From NCBI GenBank assembly GCA_009767595.1, contig VSDK01018023.1, positions 694,352 through 758,351 on the forward strand: a stretch of DNA of 64,000 nt, read 5' to 3'. The DNA is from Symbiodinium kawagutii. Lineage: Eukaryota > Sar > Dinophyceae > Suessiales > Symbiodiniaceae. The translations under genes and the position numbers were made by a program. Shown here piece by piece: positions 22,966 through 35,062 of this stretch. The notes beneath the pieces were generated by a model. That model had not been told where the DNA came from. It did not search any database and was given only the letters and a program-made list of their open reading frames with translations. Position 1 is the first letter of the stretch; every line of letters starts with the position of its first letter.

Positions 22966-24057
22966 GTGCAATGGTATGGTCATCCTCTGTCTAGATTGTA
23001 TTGGCGTTTGAGTCATAACTCATTGTTTTTGCGATTCAAATCTTTTATACCTTCTTGTCAACAACTTCTACTTTGTGCTACTTGGTTGCTTAGTCGCTAT
23101 TTGCATACTTTATCTCACATTTTATTCAAACTAGGGTTTTCAACATTTGTTGATGCAGCCTATGTGTGTACTGTATACTGTGAATTTACATATTTGTGTG
23201 TGTGTGGGGGCTTCGGGCAGCTCGCAATGGATTTTTAAAGCAGCATAATTACAATATTGATATATTCCATGTAGCCAGTCGTGGTGTGTTTGCACCATAT
23301 GTTGATTTTGTTTGTGCCAGGTTTAGTTGCTGAATTGCCCATATAATATCTAATTGACCACTATCTCCAGCCACGTTTGGTTCTTATGAACAGTATTGTC
23401 ATTGTGTTCTGTGCATTGTTTAGATTAGATCGTGTTCAGATCGTGTTTCGATTGTTTTTCAATCACCATTTGGCAGATATTGTGGGTAACCGCGCATCGA
23501 CCATATTGTAACAGCACTGCAGTTTTTGATTACCATTGGCGTGCCATATTTCTCAGACATCCTTCCAGGAAACTCTGCATTGGACAATCCTGTGCTTGAT
23601 GGAAGAATCCAAGGGTTCTAACGTCACTTGTCCCATCAACCGGCCCAGCAAAATTATCGACAATGATAGACATCAGTTCACCATATTAATCAGCTTTTTT
23701 TAGCATCAATGGACCATTATTAACCATCATTCACCAATATCAACTATGCTTAACCATCATAACCCAGCTTCTCAATCACCATTACCCATCAATTCACCAT
23801 CATAAATCACCAGCAAACATCAACTGAACTCTGGCAAACTAACGTGGTTGCGTGGAAAATCCACCATTTGTAGCTGGCCTACCCATTAAAATTGGCGATG
23901 TTGAACTTCCAGGTCAGCTTCCCAAAGGGATCCAAAGGGCAAACTGGTAAACCATCAAATTCACCATCAAAAAAACCCAGCAACCATCATTCAAGCATCC
24001 ATTCCCCACTTAACCCTCCATTAACCATCCATTTCCAATGGTTGGTCGGTTGCCCAG
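22966..24057. other. AT-rich stretch, no gene seen
   Basis: Low-complexity ACCATC/CATTAACC-type sequence dominates after 23700. No splice-bounded island is visible. Confidence 0.5.
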
Positions 24058-24198
24058 CGCACACCGTTGGCATCCAAGGCGTCCGACAGCCTAAGCGAAC
24101 CGGTGGAGATGCCATCCATGGGACAGCTGCGGTCGCACCGTTCGCACCGCTGGGAGCGTGCCATGACGACCATCGGAGGCAGAGCCCATGGCGCCAGG
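24058..24198 (+). CDS. Candidate exon, Ser/Arg-rich
   Basis: After GGTTGCCCAG, a 47-codon open segment: RTPLASKASDSLSEPVEMPS, then MGQLRSHRSHRWERAMTTIG and GRAHGAR. The donor would be GA (AGG/GATCC), rare but known in dinoflagellates. The - strand is also open. Confidence 0.35.
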
Positions 24199-24254
24199 GA
24201 TCCAGTGGGATGATGGGGCTCTGGGTCAAGGCATGTCAAGGCTTTCACCAACAA

Positions 24255-24475
24255 CGGTTATAACTTATAACCGTTAATAATGGTTAATAATAGGGTATAA
24301 TCAACAATAATAGGGAGTATACTAGCTATATGGCGAGCTGGGTCAAGGCTTCAACCAACCAATGGCTCATTAGCTGGTCAATGTTGAATAAAAGGGGATG
24401 ATAACCAACAATAGTAGGGGATGTACCAGCTATACATTGCTATGGGTCAAGCAGTTAACCAACCAATAAAAAGCT
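24255..24475. repeat. F2-derived repeats
   Basis: Several partial F2 ends (GGCGAGCTGGGTCAAGGC, CTATGGGTCAAGC) and AATAATAGGG blocks in a nested or degenerate arrangement. Confidence 0.5.
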
Positions 24476-24967
24476 GGTTTAGTGGTTAGTCACAATTCAT
24501 CATAAGGTGAAGATTTTACAGTTTGGTAACTCTGAGCATTCAGAGCATCATGGTCAACATTGCGGACAAGCAGCTTTTGACAGTTTTTGACCTGATTGTT
24601 TTGATTATTTGCCTGATCATTGGAGCAGGACCAATCATGGTACTGTCCATCATGATGCTTTTGGGTCCACATCTCCACGACCATCCCTTCCTGGATGATC
24701 ATCCGCTTAGTAACCATCGTTGGTAAGTACCATCAGTGGGTTATACCATTGATCAAGGGCGTATAACCATACTTACAAACCAAATTATTATCAAAACCTG
24801 GGTTGGTTCAACCCCTTTAGCTGGTAGAAATCACCCTAAGTAACTTAGTGGAAGACCGGGCAAAAAAACTTAGTGGTAGAAACAGACGGCTCTCAGTGGT
24901 TGGGGGCCCACAGTGGGATGATCATCCAAGTTGTTCCGCACTGGCGCCCTGGACGCCGGTGTTCCAG

Positions 24968-25030
24968 GTTGGGATTTGCAACCTCCCCGCACCGCGATGA
25001 TGAAGCGTATCGGGCCACTTGGCACTGGGG
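24968..25030 (+). CDS. Candidate exon, unknown protein
   Basis: GGTGTTCCAG / G LGFATSPHRDDEAYRATWHW / GTCAGA. The frame is open upstream for several codons. Confidence 0.35.
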
Positions 25031-26280
25031 GTCAGAGGGCACCCCTTGGTTAACAATGGGTTTTCATCATGGTTAATCATCCCTACCCTTCCAGTTACCA
25101 TTGTAGTAGGTAACCAACCTCAAATAACAATGCTAGCAACCAGCTGGCTACCCACTATAGAGGTAACTGGAAGGGTAGGGCATGCTTGTAAGTCATGGTG
25201 AATGATCTTCATGTGGATTGCAACATGGTCATCGGTCATAATGACTTGGGTCACATTAATCATGGTTAATGGATATTCAACATACTGGTCATAACGAATG
25301 GTTGTTTGAAGATTCAGAGGGGCATGATGATCGTGATTCATATGGTCACTGTTGGAACTCGCTCATGATGAACGCTCGTGATTTCGTGATTTTTTCACAC
25401 TTGGTTCAGGAACGGATGTGAGGAAACGGCATAAGGATTGACTAATTTGATCATGCTGAAAATTGTGCTTGCAAGTCAGTGAATGATTCACAGCTTGTTC
25501 AAGGGGTCTTATTTGTTCGTATTGTTGCGACACAGGTATGTTTGACCTCTCACCATGTTCATCATACCCGCGAGCGAGCTTTGATGACTTGAGGAGTCGG
25601 TTTTGTTGCCGCGAACTTGCAGAACCTACATGCATGGGAATTATCAATTCCTTCCTTGACCTGCCCAGGGCCACCATTGTCACCCGTTCGTGTGTAGCAT
25701 ATGACAGTATATGTAGTGTATCATTGGTGTATATTGCACCTCTATGTAAAGTGAATTCATGGATACCACACCTTTTCCTGAATTTGTGGATATTGGTGGA
25801 AATCAGAATGAATCTTAACAAATAGTTGGTTGACAAGCACATTTTTTCACAGGGGTGGTTCAACCACCAACCAGTTTATAGTGCCTATGAATGGAAATCA
25901 TAATGCTTATCATAATGCCTATCATGCCTATCAATTTATAGGTCCATGAATCTCATGAATATTTCACAATGCCCTGCCCATTTGTGGATAACAGTCCATT
26001 TATGGATATGAATGAATGCTATTAATCGTATCATATTAATGGAACTATTCACAAATGGATTTTAGAATAGGCATGAATGGCATCTCATGAATCTTTTGTG
26101 GATTACATTGCAGTCCATTTATGGCTATGAATGCATGATATTTTATAACTATATGCCTAAAATGGCCATAAATGCTAAGCCATAAATCGCTATTTTATGG
26201 CTTAATTATAGTCCATTTATGCCTATTCTTCATGGATGTTGATACTAAGCCCAGCTCATGTCAGCTCCATCCGTTCCCAG
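25031..26280. other. AT-rich stretch with degenerate repeats, no gene seen
   Basis: From 25885 to 26240 short related phrases recur (GTCCATTTATGGnTATGAATG, CATGAATnTTT), suggesting an old satellite or a collapsed element. An F3 end fragment lies at about 25832-25875. Confidence 0.5.
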
Positions 26281-26375
26281 GTCCGCCTGGAGAGAGCTCC
26301 AGGCCATGAATCACAACGACGCCTTTTGAGACTCGTCGCGCGAAGCTGCGCGTGCCGCGCGCCAACGTGGCGTGA
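26281..26375 (+). pseudogene. Exon-like island with a possible one-base frameshift
   Basis: After ATCCGTTCCCAG the frame reads SAWRELQAMNHNDAF then meets TGA inside a TTTT run (26324-26327). In the next frame the reading continues ETRRAKLRVPRANVA to a stop at 26373-26375. The two pieces look like one segment split by one extra T, but this rests on appearance only. Confidence 0.25.
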
Positions 26376-27621
26376 CCGGTTGCGCAGGTTCCCAGCACCT
26401 ACCGCCATGGAGAACAGCTGATCAATGTTACTTAAGTACTTAACTAGTTAAGTATGTATCATCATCAAGTAATAGTTATATGTTCATTTAATAGTTAGTG
26501 TTACTAAGTCCAAACAAGGAAACATAATCAAGTACTGTTAGTCAAGTATTAATAGGATTTGATAGTTATTGATTAGATAGTTATTATGGATAGTTATTAC
26601 CTATTCACCAAAAGTAACTTTAAGTATAATAATCAATCACGATAATTGAGAGACAGAATGCACAATGATATATTCATGATGGTTATTCTAGCTATGTTGG
26701 TATATGGCTTTAAGTATATGTTGATAGCCATACTGCAGCATGATTTGCAGTACATTGATAGATAGCCACCTATAGAAACTATACACTACTATGAACAATA
26801 CGATTGTTGACAACGGCTAAGTTCTGAAGGCTAGTAGTGCTGATATTGTTGATGAATGATTCTCAATCAGTGTTGACGCTGGTTGATCATGGCTCATGAC
26901 AGATGGTAACCAGCAACAATGAACAAACTGCGGTGGTGGCGGCTCTAAAGTGGCACTGTTTGGATGGTTTGGGTGCTATGGTCACACCAAACCTTTTTCT
27001 TTCCACATTGCAGGAAATACCATTGACATACCACTAGAATATATTTTTTGCTAAATGTATATAGATATATTGACAGGAAATTGCATTTATTTGCCAAGTG
27101 CCTGTGGGCCAATAGATTCTGTATTTTCGTTGCAGACAGGAATGCGGGCCTCCAGTCGTGATGTGTAGTCCAGAATCCACAATCCTGACATATCCTGAGT
27201 CAAAATGTCTCAGTGAATTCGTGCCACTTTGCAGCGAAAGCTTTGTCAGGAAGCTTTCCTTCAGTGGTGCAGACGCAGTGGCTGGTAGCTTTGATATAGC
27301 CTTCCAGGTGCTGGGGACTAGTTGCACTTGACCATTCAGAGCGTATTTTGGATCTTGGTGTCGAGAAGCCATGTTGGTTGCTGGCTTGATTTCTCTGTTG
27401 TGTGCGTAAAAATACCAAGACTGGACGGGTTTGTGATAAACCACAAACTGCCAATATAGCCTTTCAAGCTGCAAATTGGAAAAACAAACTGCAAATAGCT
27501 TGGGTTCTATGTTTCTGTATCTTCAGGATCTCGGGGATTCAGAATGGTCCCTGTTCACCATAGTCATTCCCCTTGATGGTCCTTGATGGGTTACTTCTAG
27601 GGGTCAAGCTATGGTTCCCAG
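26376..27621. other. AT-rich stretch, no clear gene
   Basis: Contains TAGTTA/AAGTA-rich sequence to about 26680. A - strand open frame at 27034-27474 is not protein-like and has no splice support. Confidence 0.45.
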
Positions 27622-27696
27622 GGCTCCAAGGAGGACGTTCATGGCGCGCCAACCACGGGATCGCTTGCCGAAAAAAGAAGCCCTGGGACCATGGAG
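27622..27696 (+). CDS. Candidate exon, unknown protein
   Basis: A 25-codon phase 0-0 exon, TGGTTCCCAG / GSKEDVHGAPTTGSLAEKRS PGTME / GTGACT. Confidence 0.4.
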
Positions 27697-28098
27697 GTGA
27701 CTTTGGCGGCTGGGAGAAGTGCCAGGTCCAGGTCTCCCCGTTGGGGGTGCGTCATCTATGGACATAGCAGGTGGAACCCCCAGTCGTCAGTGGACTTGGG
27801 GTAGATCTTGCTCCATTATAAAACTAGAGGGCCCCACTTTGTAAAGGGTAACCTGGTAGACAACACCCCCCTCTTTGTTGATCCCGGCTGGTACTGCATT
27901 GGTTTTGGTCGTTGCTGAGTCATCTTGGCGATTTTTAGAGTTGTTTGTTGTGTTTTGCTGGTCATTTGTCATTGTTTTTGTTGGTTCTTGGTCTTGATGG
28001 TCGTTTTCTCGCTGATTGGCCATAGCCTATAGCCAGAGTATGATGAACCATGGCCGAAGCATCCTCCAGACCGCTAGGGACCAGGCAACTGGACCCAG

Positions 28099-28186
28099 GT
28101 TTGACCTTCTTGGCCATTGCGTGTACATGGCCGTCGTCAACCTTCATGGTGCACCCAGCCTGTTTGACGTGTTTTCCACTGGATGG
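28099..28186 (+). CDS. Candidate exon, unknown protein
   Basis: Acceptor ACTGGACCCAG, donor TGG/GTACTGG. Reads FDLLGHCVYMAVVNLHGAPS then LFDVFSTGW, a very protein-like hydrophobic segment. The - strand is also open. Confidence 0.45.
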
Positions 28187-28402
28187 GTACTGGATTCTTG
28201 GCCATTGGGGATTCAATCGGAATGTGATTCTTGAGTCCGCAATGCAAATTTGCTCAGCCACAATTGACCCACACAGTCGCCCATCAACAGCGTTGTCCAT
28301 AGCCTTCAACAATGATGGCTTTGCCAAGCGATAGCTTCAAGGTAGGCCCCCAAACCATGGAACATGCGATGTACCCAGCTCCAGGGGCAGCTCATGTAGC
28401 AG

Positions 28403-28519
28403 CTGTTCACCAACGACTGGGGGCCCCACCTGGTTGGAAGTTTGGGAGCCATGGTGCCAGGGCGGAGACCCCAGCAAGCAGCGCACCAGCGAGAGAGCCC
28501 AGACACTTGTGAAGCGCAG
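28403..28519 (+). CDS. Candidate exon, unknown protein
   Basis: A 39-codon phase 0-0 segment between CATGTAGCAG and CAG/GTGGGTC: LFTNDWGPHLVGSLGAMVPG, then RRPQQAAHQRESPDTCEAQ. It does not join the 28099 exon cleanly (that one ends in phase 1). Confidence 0.4.
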
Positions 28520-28554
28520 GTGGGTCATCCAGGGCCCAGGGGAAGCCATGACTT

Positions 28555-28690
28555 GGAGGAATGCAGAGGAACTTATAGGAATCCATAGAAATCCAGAGGA
28601 ACCCATAGCAATCCATAGAAACCAATAGGAATTCACTGGAATCCATGGAAATCCACAGAAACCCATTGGAGCCTTTTAGGAATCCATGAA
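28555..28690. repeat. Degenerate tandem repeat of about 12 bp
   Basis: Ten or so units of the GGAATCCATAGAAATCCA type in succession. Confidence 0.75.
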
Positions 28691-29588
28691 ATTTGAGCAT
28701 GGACAAAGAACAGCAATATGATGCAACATCTGATTTTTCATGTTGTTCCCTCCCTGAAATGATCCCGCCAGTTTTAGGAGCCATCATTCAACCTGGCGGC
28801 TGTGCTCTGCACCCTAACAGAACAAGGTGTAAGAAACAAGCTCCAACGCGTGCGTTTCAGGGACCAGTCCAGCTTCAACCCTCTAAATCGAATCCCCAAG
28901 TTGCAATTTTTGGTCCTCAGGTGATCGCTTCCGATCAGGTCCCCCCATTTTCCTTCCTCCATTTTCAGAGACATCCATTTGATCCCCTTTGGGGTTGGCT
29001 TTTTGATGGAAAAGTGCAAGGAAGTGTCTGAAGTGCCGGTTGGTATTTGCAAGTTTTGCCCTCCAATGGTTTCGATCATCAAAACTTCGCGGGTTTGTGA
29101 CATGACCGGCAGTTGTGAAATTGCGGGGCGCAACTCCAGTCACCATTTGTTGCTCCAGCTCCACGTATTCCAAGTTGTTGACACTTCATTGAGGTCAATA
29201 TGCTGAAAAGTGGAAGGAGGAGACTGTGCAAACTACGTGGGCGGGCACCCATGCTGAAACTTTGTCAAAGGGGGTTTGTGTCCTTTGTTGTGTTGTGTGG
29301 GAAAGTGCGAATGGCATGGGATCGAGAATCGAGAGGTTCTACTTTGTCACCATTTTTGAGTCAGCTCCTTTGATTGAATCTGATTGGTCATGCTTCTTCT
29401 GATGTACCTCCATCCAGACGGCCCAGATGGCTTTACTTCAAGAGGAAGTACACTTCGACAATCATAGCAATACAAAATACTAACAAAATCACCATTCCCA
29501 ATAGGTAAGTAATCTGCAACTTGTGAGTTATCCATTGCTATGTTAGATTACCAAAGGGCAAGGGCTAATGTTTCTCGCGACTCTTCAG

Positions 29589-29648
29589 GTCCCGCCCTTC
29601 AGCTGCCCACTGGTTGGGGATGGGAAGCCCTTGGAACGAGCCGCTCAG
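29589..29648 (+). CDS. Candidate 20-codon exon
   Basis: CGACTCTTCAG / VPPFSCPLVGDGKPLERAAQ / GTCATT, phase 0-0. Confidence 0.4.
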
Positions 29649-29830
29649 GTCATTCAAGGATTCAACTTGCCAAGGCTAGTTCCCGAAGAACGGCTATAAA
29701 CCGATGAGGATCATTTCTGGAAATGATCGATATATCACTTGGTAAGGGACAAACACCCAGCATTTCTGAATGGTTTACCTAGTGACGATCCAATTCCATT
29801 GGCCGCAGGGGCGACAGCAGGGGCGTTGAG

Positions 29831-29927
29831 CTGTGGCGGCTCGTGAGGACCCGAACGATGCGCGTTGGAAAGGTCGAAAGTTCGAGTGGTTCTTCACGGA
29901 GAAGGAGGATGATACTCAGCTCGAAGG
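29831..29927 (+). CDS. Candidate exon, unknown protein
   Basis: Reads VAAREDPNDARWKGRKFEWF then FTEKEDDTQLE, clearly the best of six frames. Acceptor GCGTTGAG, donor GG/GTCATC. An F3-like element begins about 15 bases after it. Confidence 0.5.
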
Positions 29928-30015
29928 GTCATCAACCATGACTGGTTGGTGGTTTCAAATATTTTTATGTTCATTAACAAATGGTGTGTTGACTAATATT
30001 TTTCCTAAGCAGTAT

Positions 30016-30177
30016 TGGCTATGAGTCAAAATTGATTAGCCAACTAACAGGGGATAATCACCAACACTAATAGCGATGGAGAGAGAGAGAGAGAGAGAGA
30101 GAAAAAAATAGGGAAAACATGGGAAAACCATGGTTAATGATGGGGAACCAGGGGTACAGGGTTTTGACCCAGAGCCA
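30016..30177. mobile_element. F2 TIR element with internal (GA)n
   Basis: TGGCTATGAGTCAAAATTG to GGGTTTTGACCCAGAGCCA. A GA-dinucleotide run at about 30076-30104 lengthens this copy. Confidence 0.7.
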
Positions 30178-30179
30178 GC

Positions 30180-31078
30180 CACCACTCTTGTTGGTTGTTC
30201 AATTCTATGGTAGCCTATTCCCAGCTTTTTGTTCGTAATGAAGTTGGTTTCAAACATGTTCTTTTTTTTGACTATTGCCACATGGTTGGCTGGGTCAGCC
30301 TGTCTCATAGGGGTTGCAACCACCAACCAGTTATACAACCAGGGGTAACAATCATTAGCCATCAACCTTCATCATACACACATCATTAGCCATCACTAAC
30401 CATCATTTGCCACTATCAATCCATCATTTGCCATCATTTATCATCACCAACCCCTATTAACCCATGTTTGTTCCCATGTTTTTCCGCTGGTCCAACCGAT
30501 CATTCGCCATCATCAACCACGGTTCATCATTATGCCGAGGTTTTTTCCATGGTTTTCCGTTGGGTGTGTTTGACCGTTAGCCACCACCAATCTATGATAA
30601 ACATATTCATTGATCATCCACTATTAGCCAACCATTGTGGCTAGTTGATGTCAACCCATCACCAAGCATCAAGGATTTTCATCGGGGAATGTACGCGAGC
30701 CACTATTATACAACCATGGTTGATCATCAGCCATCATCAGTCATCAATAACCACGGTGAATCCACTAACCCATCATTGGCCTTTGTGAACCCAGCATCAG
30801 CCATCAGTGACCTTGACCACTGCAGCTAGTTTTTCGTTTTTTACCCATGCTTTCAACCTTCATCAAATGGCCATCATTAACCCATCCTCAGCCACTATCA
30901 ACCTATCATTTGCAACCATTCATCATCACCAACCCTTGTACCATGGGAATCCCGGCAACAAAATCCTGGTTTTTCCATGGGTTTTTTCCCCTGGTCCAAC
31001 CCATCATAGCAGCCATGGGATGAGTGATACCATGGCCGTGGCCGTGGATCTTCGCTCTTAGGACATCAAGCTCTCTAG
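30180..31078. other. Low-complexity CCATCA-rich stretch, no gene seen
   Basis: Dominated by repeated ATTAGCCATCA/ACCAACCC phrases; an F3 end fragment lies near 30300-30331. Confidence 0.5.
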
Positions 31079-31187
31079 CCTTCCTCGGCCCGGATTCCTT
31101 CCACCCGAGTTCTGGGAGGTGGAGCGGCTGGAGCGCTGGTGGAGGGATGGCACAGCAGAAACGTCAGACACCATGGCCACCTTTTGG
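31079..31187 (+). CDS. Candidate exon, unknown protein
   Basis: Acceptor GCTCTCTAG, donor TTTTGG/GTTAGC. Reads LPRPGFLPPEFWEVERLERW, then WRDGTAETSDTMATFW. Confidence 0.45.
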
Positions 31188-31647
31188 GTTAGCATTAGCT
31201 ATTTTGAGGAGTGATAACCTTAACAGATGAGCTGTTAACTAATGATTTTTAGGATCAATATCCTAAAAATGATTAGCTGTTCAATCACCATTTTTGAAGA
31301 GATTTGGCACATGTTAGGATTGAACAGCTGCAAGATGTTCCAGATGACGTCCTCAAAAAGTTGTGGCTAGCTATGTAACATGGTTCAACTTCTTGGAGGG
31401 TGTGATCTCATCGCAGATCTTTAGGGCGATCTCGGCACAGGTCCCAACATGGCCGGAGAGCTGAGCAAACTCAGTGGCTCAAAGTGGGAAAGCTGCAAGA
31501 ATTGGGTTTGTCCATCCATGATGTGCCCATATAGCTGGTGGCTTCCCTATTATATTGGGAGATGGTGGAAAATCCAGGTCCCAGAAAAAGTTTCGGAACA
31601 TCGACCTGGGAAAGCCTCATCCCAATGCCATACCTTGACCCACGCAG

Positions 31648-31737
31648 CGAGCCACCCAGCTGGAGGCGTTCTACGAGAAGGGCGTATTCATTGCGCTTTT
31701 TCAAGCCGCCACGTTGCAACTGGGACGACATTTTTGA
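31648..31737 (+). CDS. Candidate (possibly terminal) exon
   Basis: ACCCACGCAG then RATQLEAFYEKGVFIALFQA ATLQLGRHF and TGA at 31735-31737. A second + frame crosses the same bases (…FKPPRCNWDDIFEAHHLLK…), so the choice is uncertain. Confidence 0.35.
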   Translation, partial: RATQLEAFYEKGVFIALFQAATLQLGRHF

Positions 31738-31988
31738 GGCTCATCACTTGCTGAAGTACGGCACGTTCATTGCTGGTTGTTTAGGTGGATCACTTTGAGC
31801 TGCGTTTTTTGTGCGTGTTAAGGTTCAACATGGTCAAGTATCAATAAGCCAAAGGATTTCTGAATTTGGGTCAGCAATCCTGAGCTGACCTGTCCGAGCT
31901 GCGCCAGTCGCCAAAATTTGGAACATCATTCGCCAGCAGTAATTCTTTCACCCCTGAAGCAACTTCAGCTGCAAGATGCGGCAAGCGT

Positions 31989-32105
31989 TCCATAGATACT
32001 TCACCAACCAAAGAATTTTTCCATAGATACTCCACCAACCATCAAAATTTTCCATAGATACTCCACCAACCATCAAAATTTTCCATAGATACTGATTCAC
32101 CAACC
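31989..32105. repeat. Minisatellite, about 31-bp unit, three to four copies
   Basis: Unit of the TTTTCCATAGATACTCCACC AACCATCAAAA type (shown in two parts), with the last two full copies nearly identical. Confidence 0.85.
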
Positions 32106-32172
32106 CCAGATATTTCTGGCTGTGTTTCTACGGCTGGGCGTGTGACAGGCCATGCGTGAGCCCCCCCCTTAG

Positions 32173-32276
32173 AACCACATAACCTTTGGCTGCAACGCTG
32201 GTTGTGGCTGAGGATCGGTGGCTTTGTGGTGATCTTCCTGTTTGCCCGGGCACCTGGATGGCGAACGGCGCCATGA
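32173..32276 (+). CDS. Candidate terminal exon with one membrane helix
   Basis: After CCCCCCCTTAG the frame reads PHNLWLQRWLWLRIGGFVVI FLFARAPGWRTAP and stops at TGA 32274-32276. The hydrophobic core would make a C-terminal anchor. The - strand is open too. Confidence 0.35.
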
Positions 32277-32420
32277 CAAAGTCCACATACGCCTTGGGCT
32301 GTCAACTTTCCATCAGTAGCCTCGCTCACCAGTGAGAACTGGCGAAATGATTCACTAGTGATTTAGTTGATTCGCTAGTGATATACTAGTGAAGTAGTGA
32401 TTCACTAGTGACTAGCTAAC

Positions 32421-32519
32421 TGGCTGGTGGTTTGATTCACCTTTTTTGAGTTTCCCTAGTAATCATTAACAATTGGCTGGTTGACTCATATTTTGCATAG
32501 GGGTTGAAACCACCAACCA
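32421..32519. mobile_element. F3 TIR element
   Basis: TGGCTGGTGGTTTGA to GGTTGAAACCACCAACCA; typical inner ATCATTAACAATTGG block. Confidence 0.8.
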
Positions 32520-32642
32520 GATTCATTGTAGTGTATTCTTGTGAATGACCATGAACCACTCTTAAGTATGATTATCGAGCAGATAACATGGATCATAACC
32601 CCTATAAACCCATATCGTTTCTCCTTTCAACCCCCGCATCAG

Positions 32643-32722
32643 CGCCTACCCGAGGCTCCCTACGTCCTCAACGCCTTCCTTGGCAAACTGCTGGGCGTAG
32701 GCGCGGAACGAGCACATCCATG
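32643..32722 (+). CDS. Candidate exon, unknown protein
   Basis: CCCCGCATCAG / RLPEAPYVLNAFLGKLLGVG AERAHP / GTGAAG. A neighbouring island at 32885-33030 is open in four or more frames and is not called. Confidence 0.4.
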
Positions 32723-34014
32723 GTGAAGCACCACCACATCCAGCCGTAGGGGGTCAAGTGGAGGGAATTGACAGGATGATTGCTGGGTGAATGTCATCAG
32801 CTGGCTGGTGGTATCGCCGTATCCAGCGCTACCAGGAGTGGCCTAAGCTTTATTCGAAAAAATCGAAAAAAAAGAAAAAATCCGAAAAATCATGGTACGA
32901 AGACTGCAAGCCCTCAGAGTTTGGCCTTGCAAGCGCCGCAACGTTTGCGCCAGCACCTCCTTCAAGCTGAGCGAAACGGATGTACCGTTTGGGACCCAGC
33001 AGGGCCTTGGTTTCGGTTGAAAACGCAGCTGGGCAGATCCATATGACCCATGTAATGAGCAGAGATGATGTTGAGAAGTTTTCAACCATCTAGTCTATGA
33101 TGAAATGATGGGCCAAACTAAACATTACAGTGATTAATGGGTGGTTATCTATGAGCATTGTTGGGTTCCGGCTGTGGACACTGATTTGCAATGATTAGTG
33201 GGGTATATGGGGGTTGAAACTGGTGCTTAACAATGGTTAATGGGTGGTTATGTTCAGTGGATTAGCATGAACATGATATGATTCATCATCAGTAGCGCAT
33301 GGCAAAAGATGATTCCTCTAAATGCATTTGCCTTTGGATCATCAAGACAACCAAAATGGTGGTCAACATTTGTCGGAAAAACTGTGGAAAACTGTAAAAA
33401 AAACATGATTACCCACTACATACTCAAATAACATGTGGTTCGTAGTGATCAACAGTGCTTCCGATGTTTGATATAATGATTAGTAGTGATCAAATATGGC
33501 TCATAGCGATTCATTGTGGTTCGCAACATCCAACATATTAAAACAATGACATACCGCTCATTCACAAGTGGCTAGGCTGGTGAACGATGTTGGTGCTGGT
33601 GTCGATGATAAGCTGCTGCGTGGGGATATCCGTAGATCCAGCCGTACCCTGCCCTGATCTTTGGATTGGTAAGCCACTGGCTGTGGTAAAACTGGTGGCT
33701 TTTGAGCTCGGATCCACCACGGGCAGGTTGCTTGGGGTTGGATAGACCCTGCTGATGACACAGCAATTGGAGTATACAAGACAATGGCAAAGGATATAGG
33801 TCACCAACAGAAACGATAGAACTCCCGGAAGTCCAACGAAGAACAGGAGTCGACGTGTTTTTACGTGTTGGTGATTTTGCTTGGCTGGCAGAACCGTCCA
33901 CATTGGGACGCGCTATGATGATGTACCAACTTCAATTTGTTGGTTGGTGATTTGATAGATTGACCGTTTGGCAAGGCATGATTAGCACAGCTGTTTCGAA
34001 ACCTGGCAATAGAC
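32723..34014. other. Mostly non-coding stretch
   Basis: One multi-frame GC-rich island at 32885-33030, then AT-rich DNA. Open frames of about 110 codons on - at 33560-33903 lack convincing splice sites and protein character. Confidence 0.4.
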
Positions 34015-34163
34015 CCTGCAGACTGCGTATCAAAACAGGGGATCGGATTTCCGCAGGGGTTCTGTCAGCGTCAAGCTGCTCAGGTGACGCTGAGAGCAGT
34101 GTTGTGCCAATCCTGCGGGCATCCATACATTGAAGAAAGCTTTGCACCATGCCAGCATGTTCT
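34015..34163 (-). CDS. Candidate exon on the - strand
   Basis: On -, acceptor CCCCCTGCTTCCAG and donor CAGG/GTCTAT bound EHAGMVQSFLQCMDARRIGT, TLLSASPEQLDADRTPAEIR and SPVLIRSLQ. On + the same bases give a cysteine-bearing reading (VLCQSCGHPYIEESFAPCQH). The - reading has the better acceptor. Confidence 0.35.
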
Positions 34164-34386
34164 CTGGAAGCAGGGGGTTGTGATTTCACGGAATGAATTT
34201 ACTATGATCTAACTTGTTGACAGCATTGATTTAGCTTGGCTTTCAAGGCGACAAAAGGCAAAAGCACCGTTTGCCGCATGAGTTTTCAAGAGCCAAGACA
34301 CTAAAAGATCGTGAAACAGCTTGCTATGAAGAAAAGGAGCTGGCAGTGAGGGTTGGGTGTGGGAGATTTCGTTGTTTCTTTTGACA

Positions 34387-34500
34387 TTTAGTGGTTTCTC
34401 AAAATAAGGGACTCTCCAGTTATCATCCAGTTTGTTAAGCATGTCGAGTCTACTAATAAACCACATTTTTTTTGGATCCGCTATGGCTTGAGGAACGGCC
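34387..34500. mobile_element. F1 TIR element, right end decayed
   Basis: TTAGTGGTTTCTCAAAATAA to CTATGGCTTGAGGAACGGCC. Confidence 0.6.
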
Positions 34501-34920
34501 ATTTTGTTATATTTTGTTAATCACCAACTGCAAAGTTTTACCGTTATAGTGAGTTTGTATGCTTCGATCGTTCCAGCTTGGGGCATTGTTAAGCTGCAGC
34601 TCTTACAATGACAGTAGGCAGTGCTAGGAAACGTAATGATTTGCCAGGGATATGGCCCCAACTGAAGTTGTATAACCAGGAGGCCCCTCAGTGAATAGGT
34701 AGATATGATTGGATGAACATCTAGATTCATGCAGGGTCCAAGTTGCCCAGGCCTTACTGAAAGATCAGCAACTCGTTCTCACTTGTCTTGGTTGGACTTG
34801 GTTTGATTCATGGTGTACGCCTGTGGGGTTTGCCTCTATATGTTTAGGGATGGTTGGGCGTTATAGTAAACAAACCCTAGTTGGTGTACCATGTGTGAAC
34901 ACCAGTCTCCTGTTTTGCAG

Positions 34921-35034
34921 CTTCACTGGCTCAAGACGTGGACCATGAACGATGGGTGGCAGCCACATGCTGTACGCGGCTCAGAAGGGCCTCCAAAGTT
35001 ACAGACCGCAGGGTTTCTTTGTGGTTTACTTGAG
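34921..35034 (+). CDS. Candidate exon, unknown protein
   Basis: A 38-codon phase 0-0 segment after a strong acceptor (TCTCCTGTTTTGCAG) and before GAG/GTGATT. Reads LHWLKTWTMNDGWQPHAVRG, then SEGPPKLQTAGFLCGLLE. Confidence 0.45.
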
Positions 35035-35062
35035 GTGATTGGAGATGGAAATCCCCGACACC

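Noticed and set aside
22846..23238. 130-codon + frame
   Set aside because: Most of it is AT-rich with Cys/Leu/Tyr-heavy composition; only 22924-22965 looks like an exon.
33560..33903. Overlapping - strand frames of 109-113 codons
   Set aside because: Two frames are open at once, neither with splice borders or a recognisable pattern.
34926..34933. GGCTCAAG near an ATG, as a relict spliced leader
   Set aside because: The bases fall inside a good exon reading (HWLKTWTMND) after a strong acceptor, and the match is only 8-9 bases.
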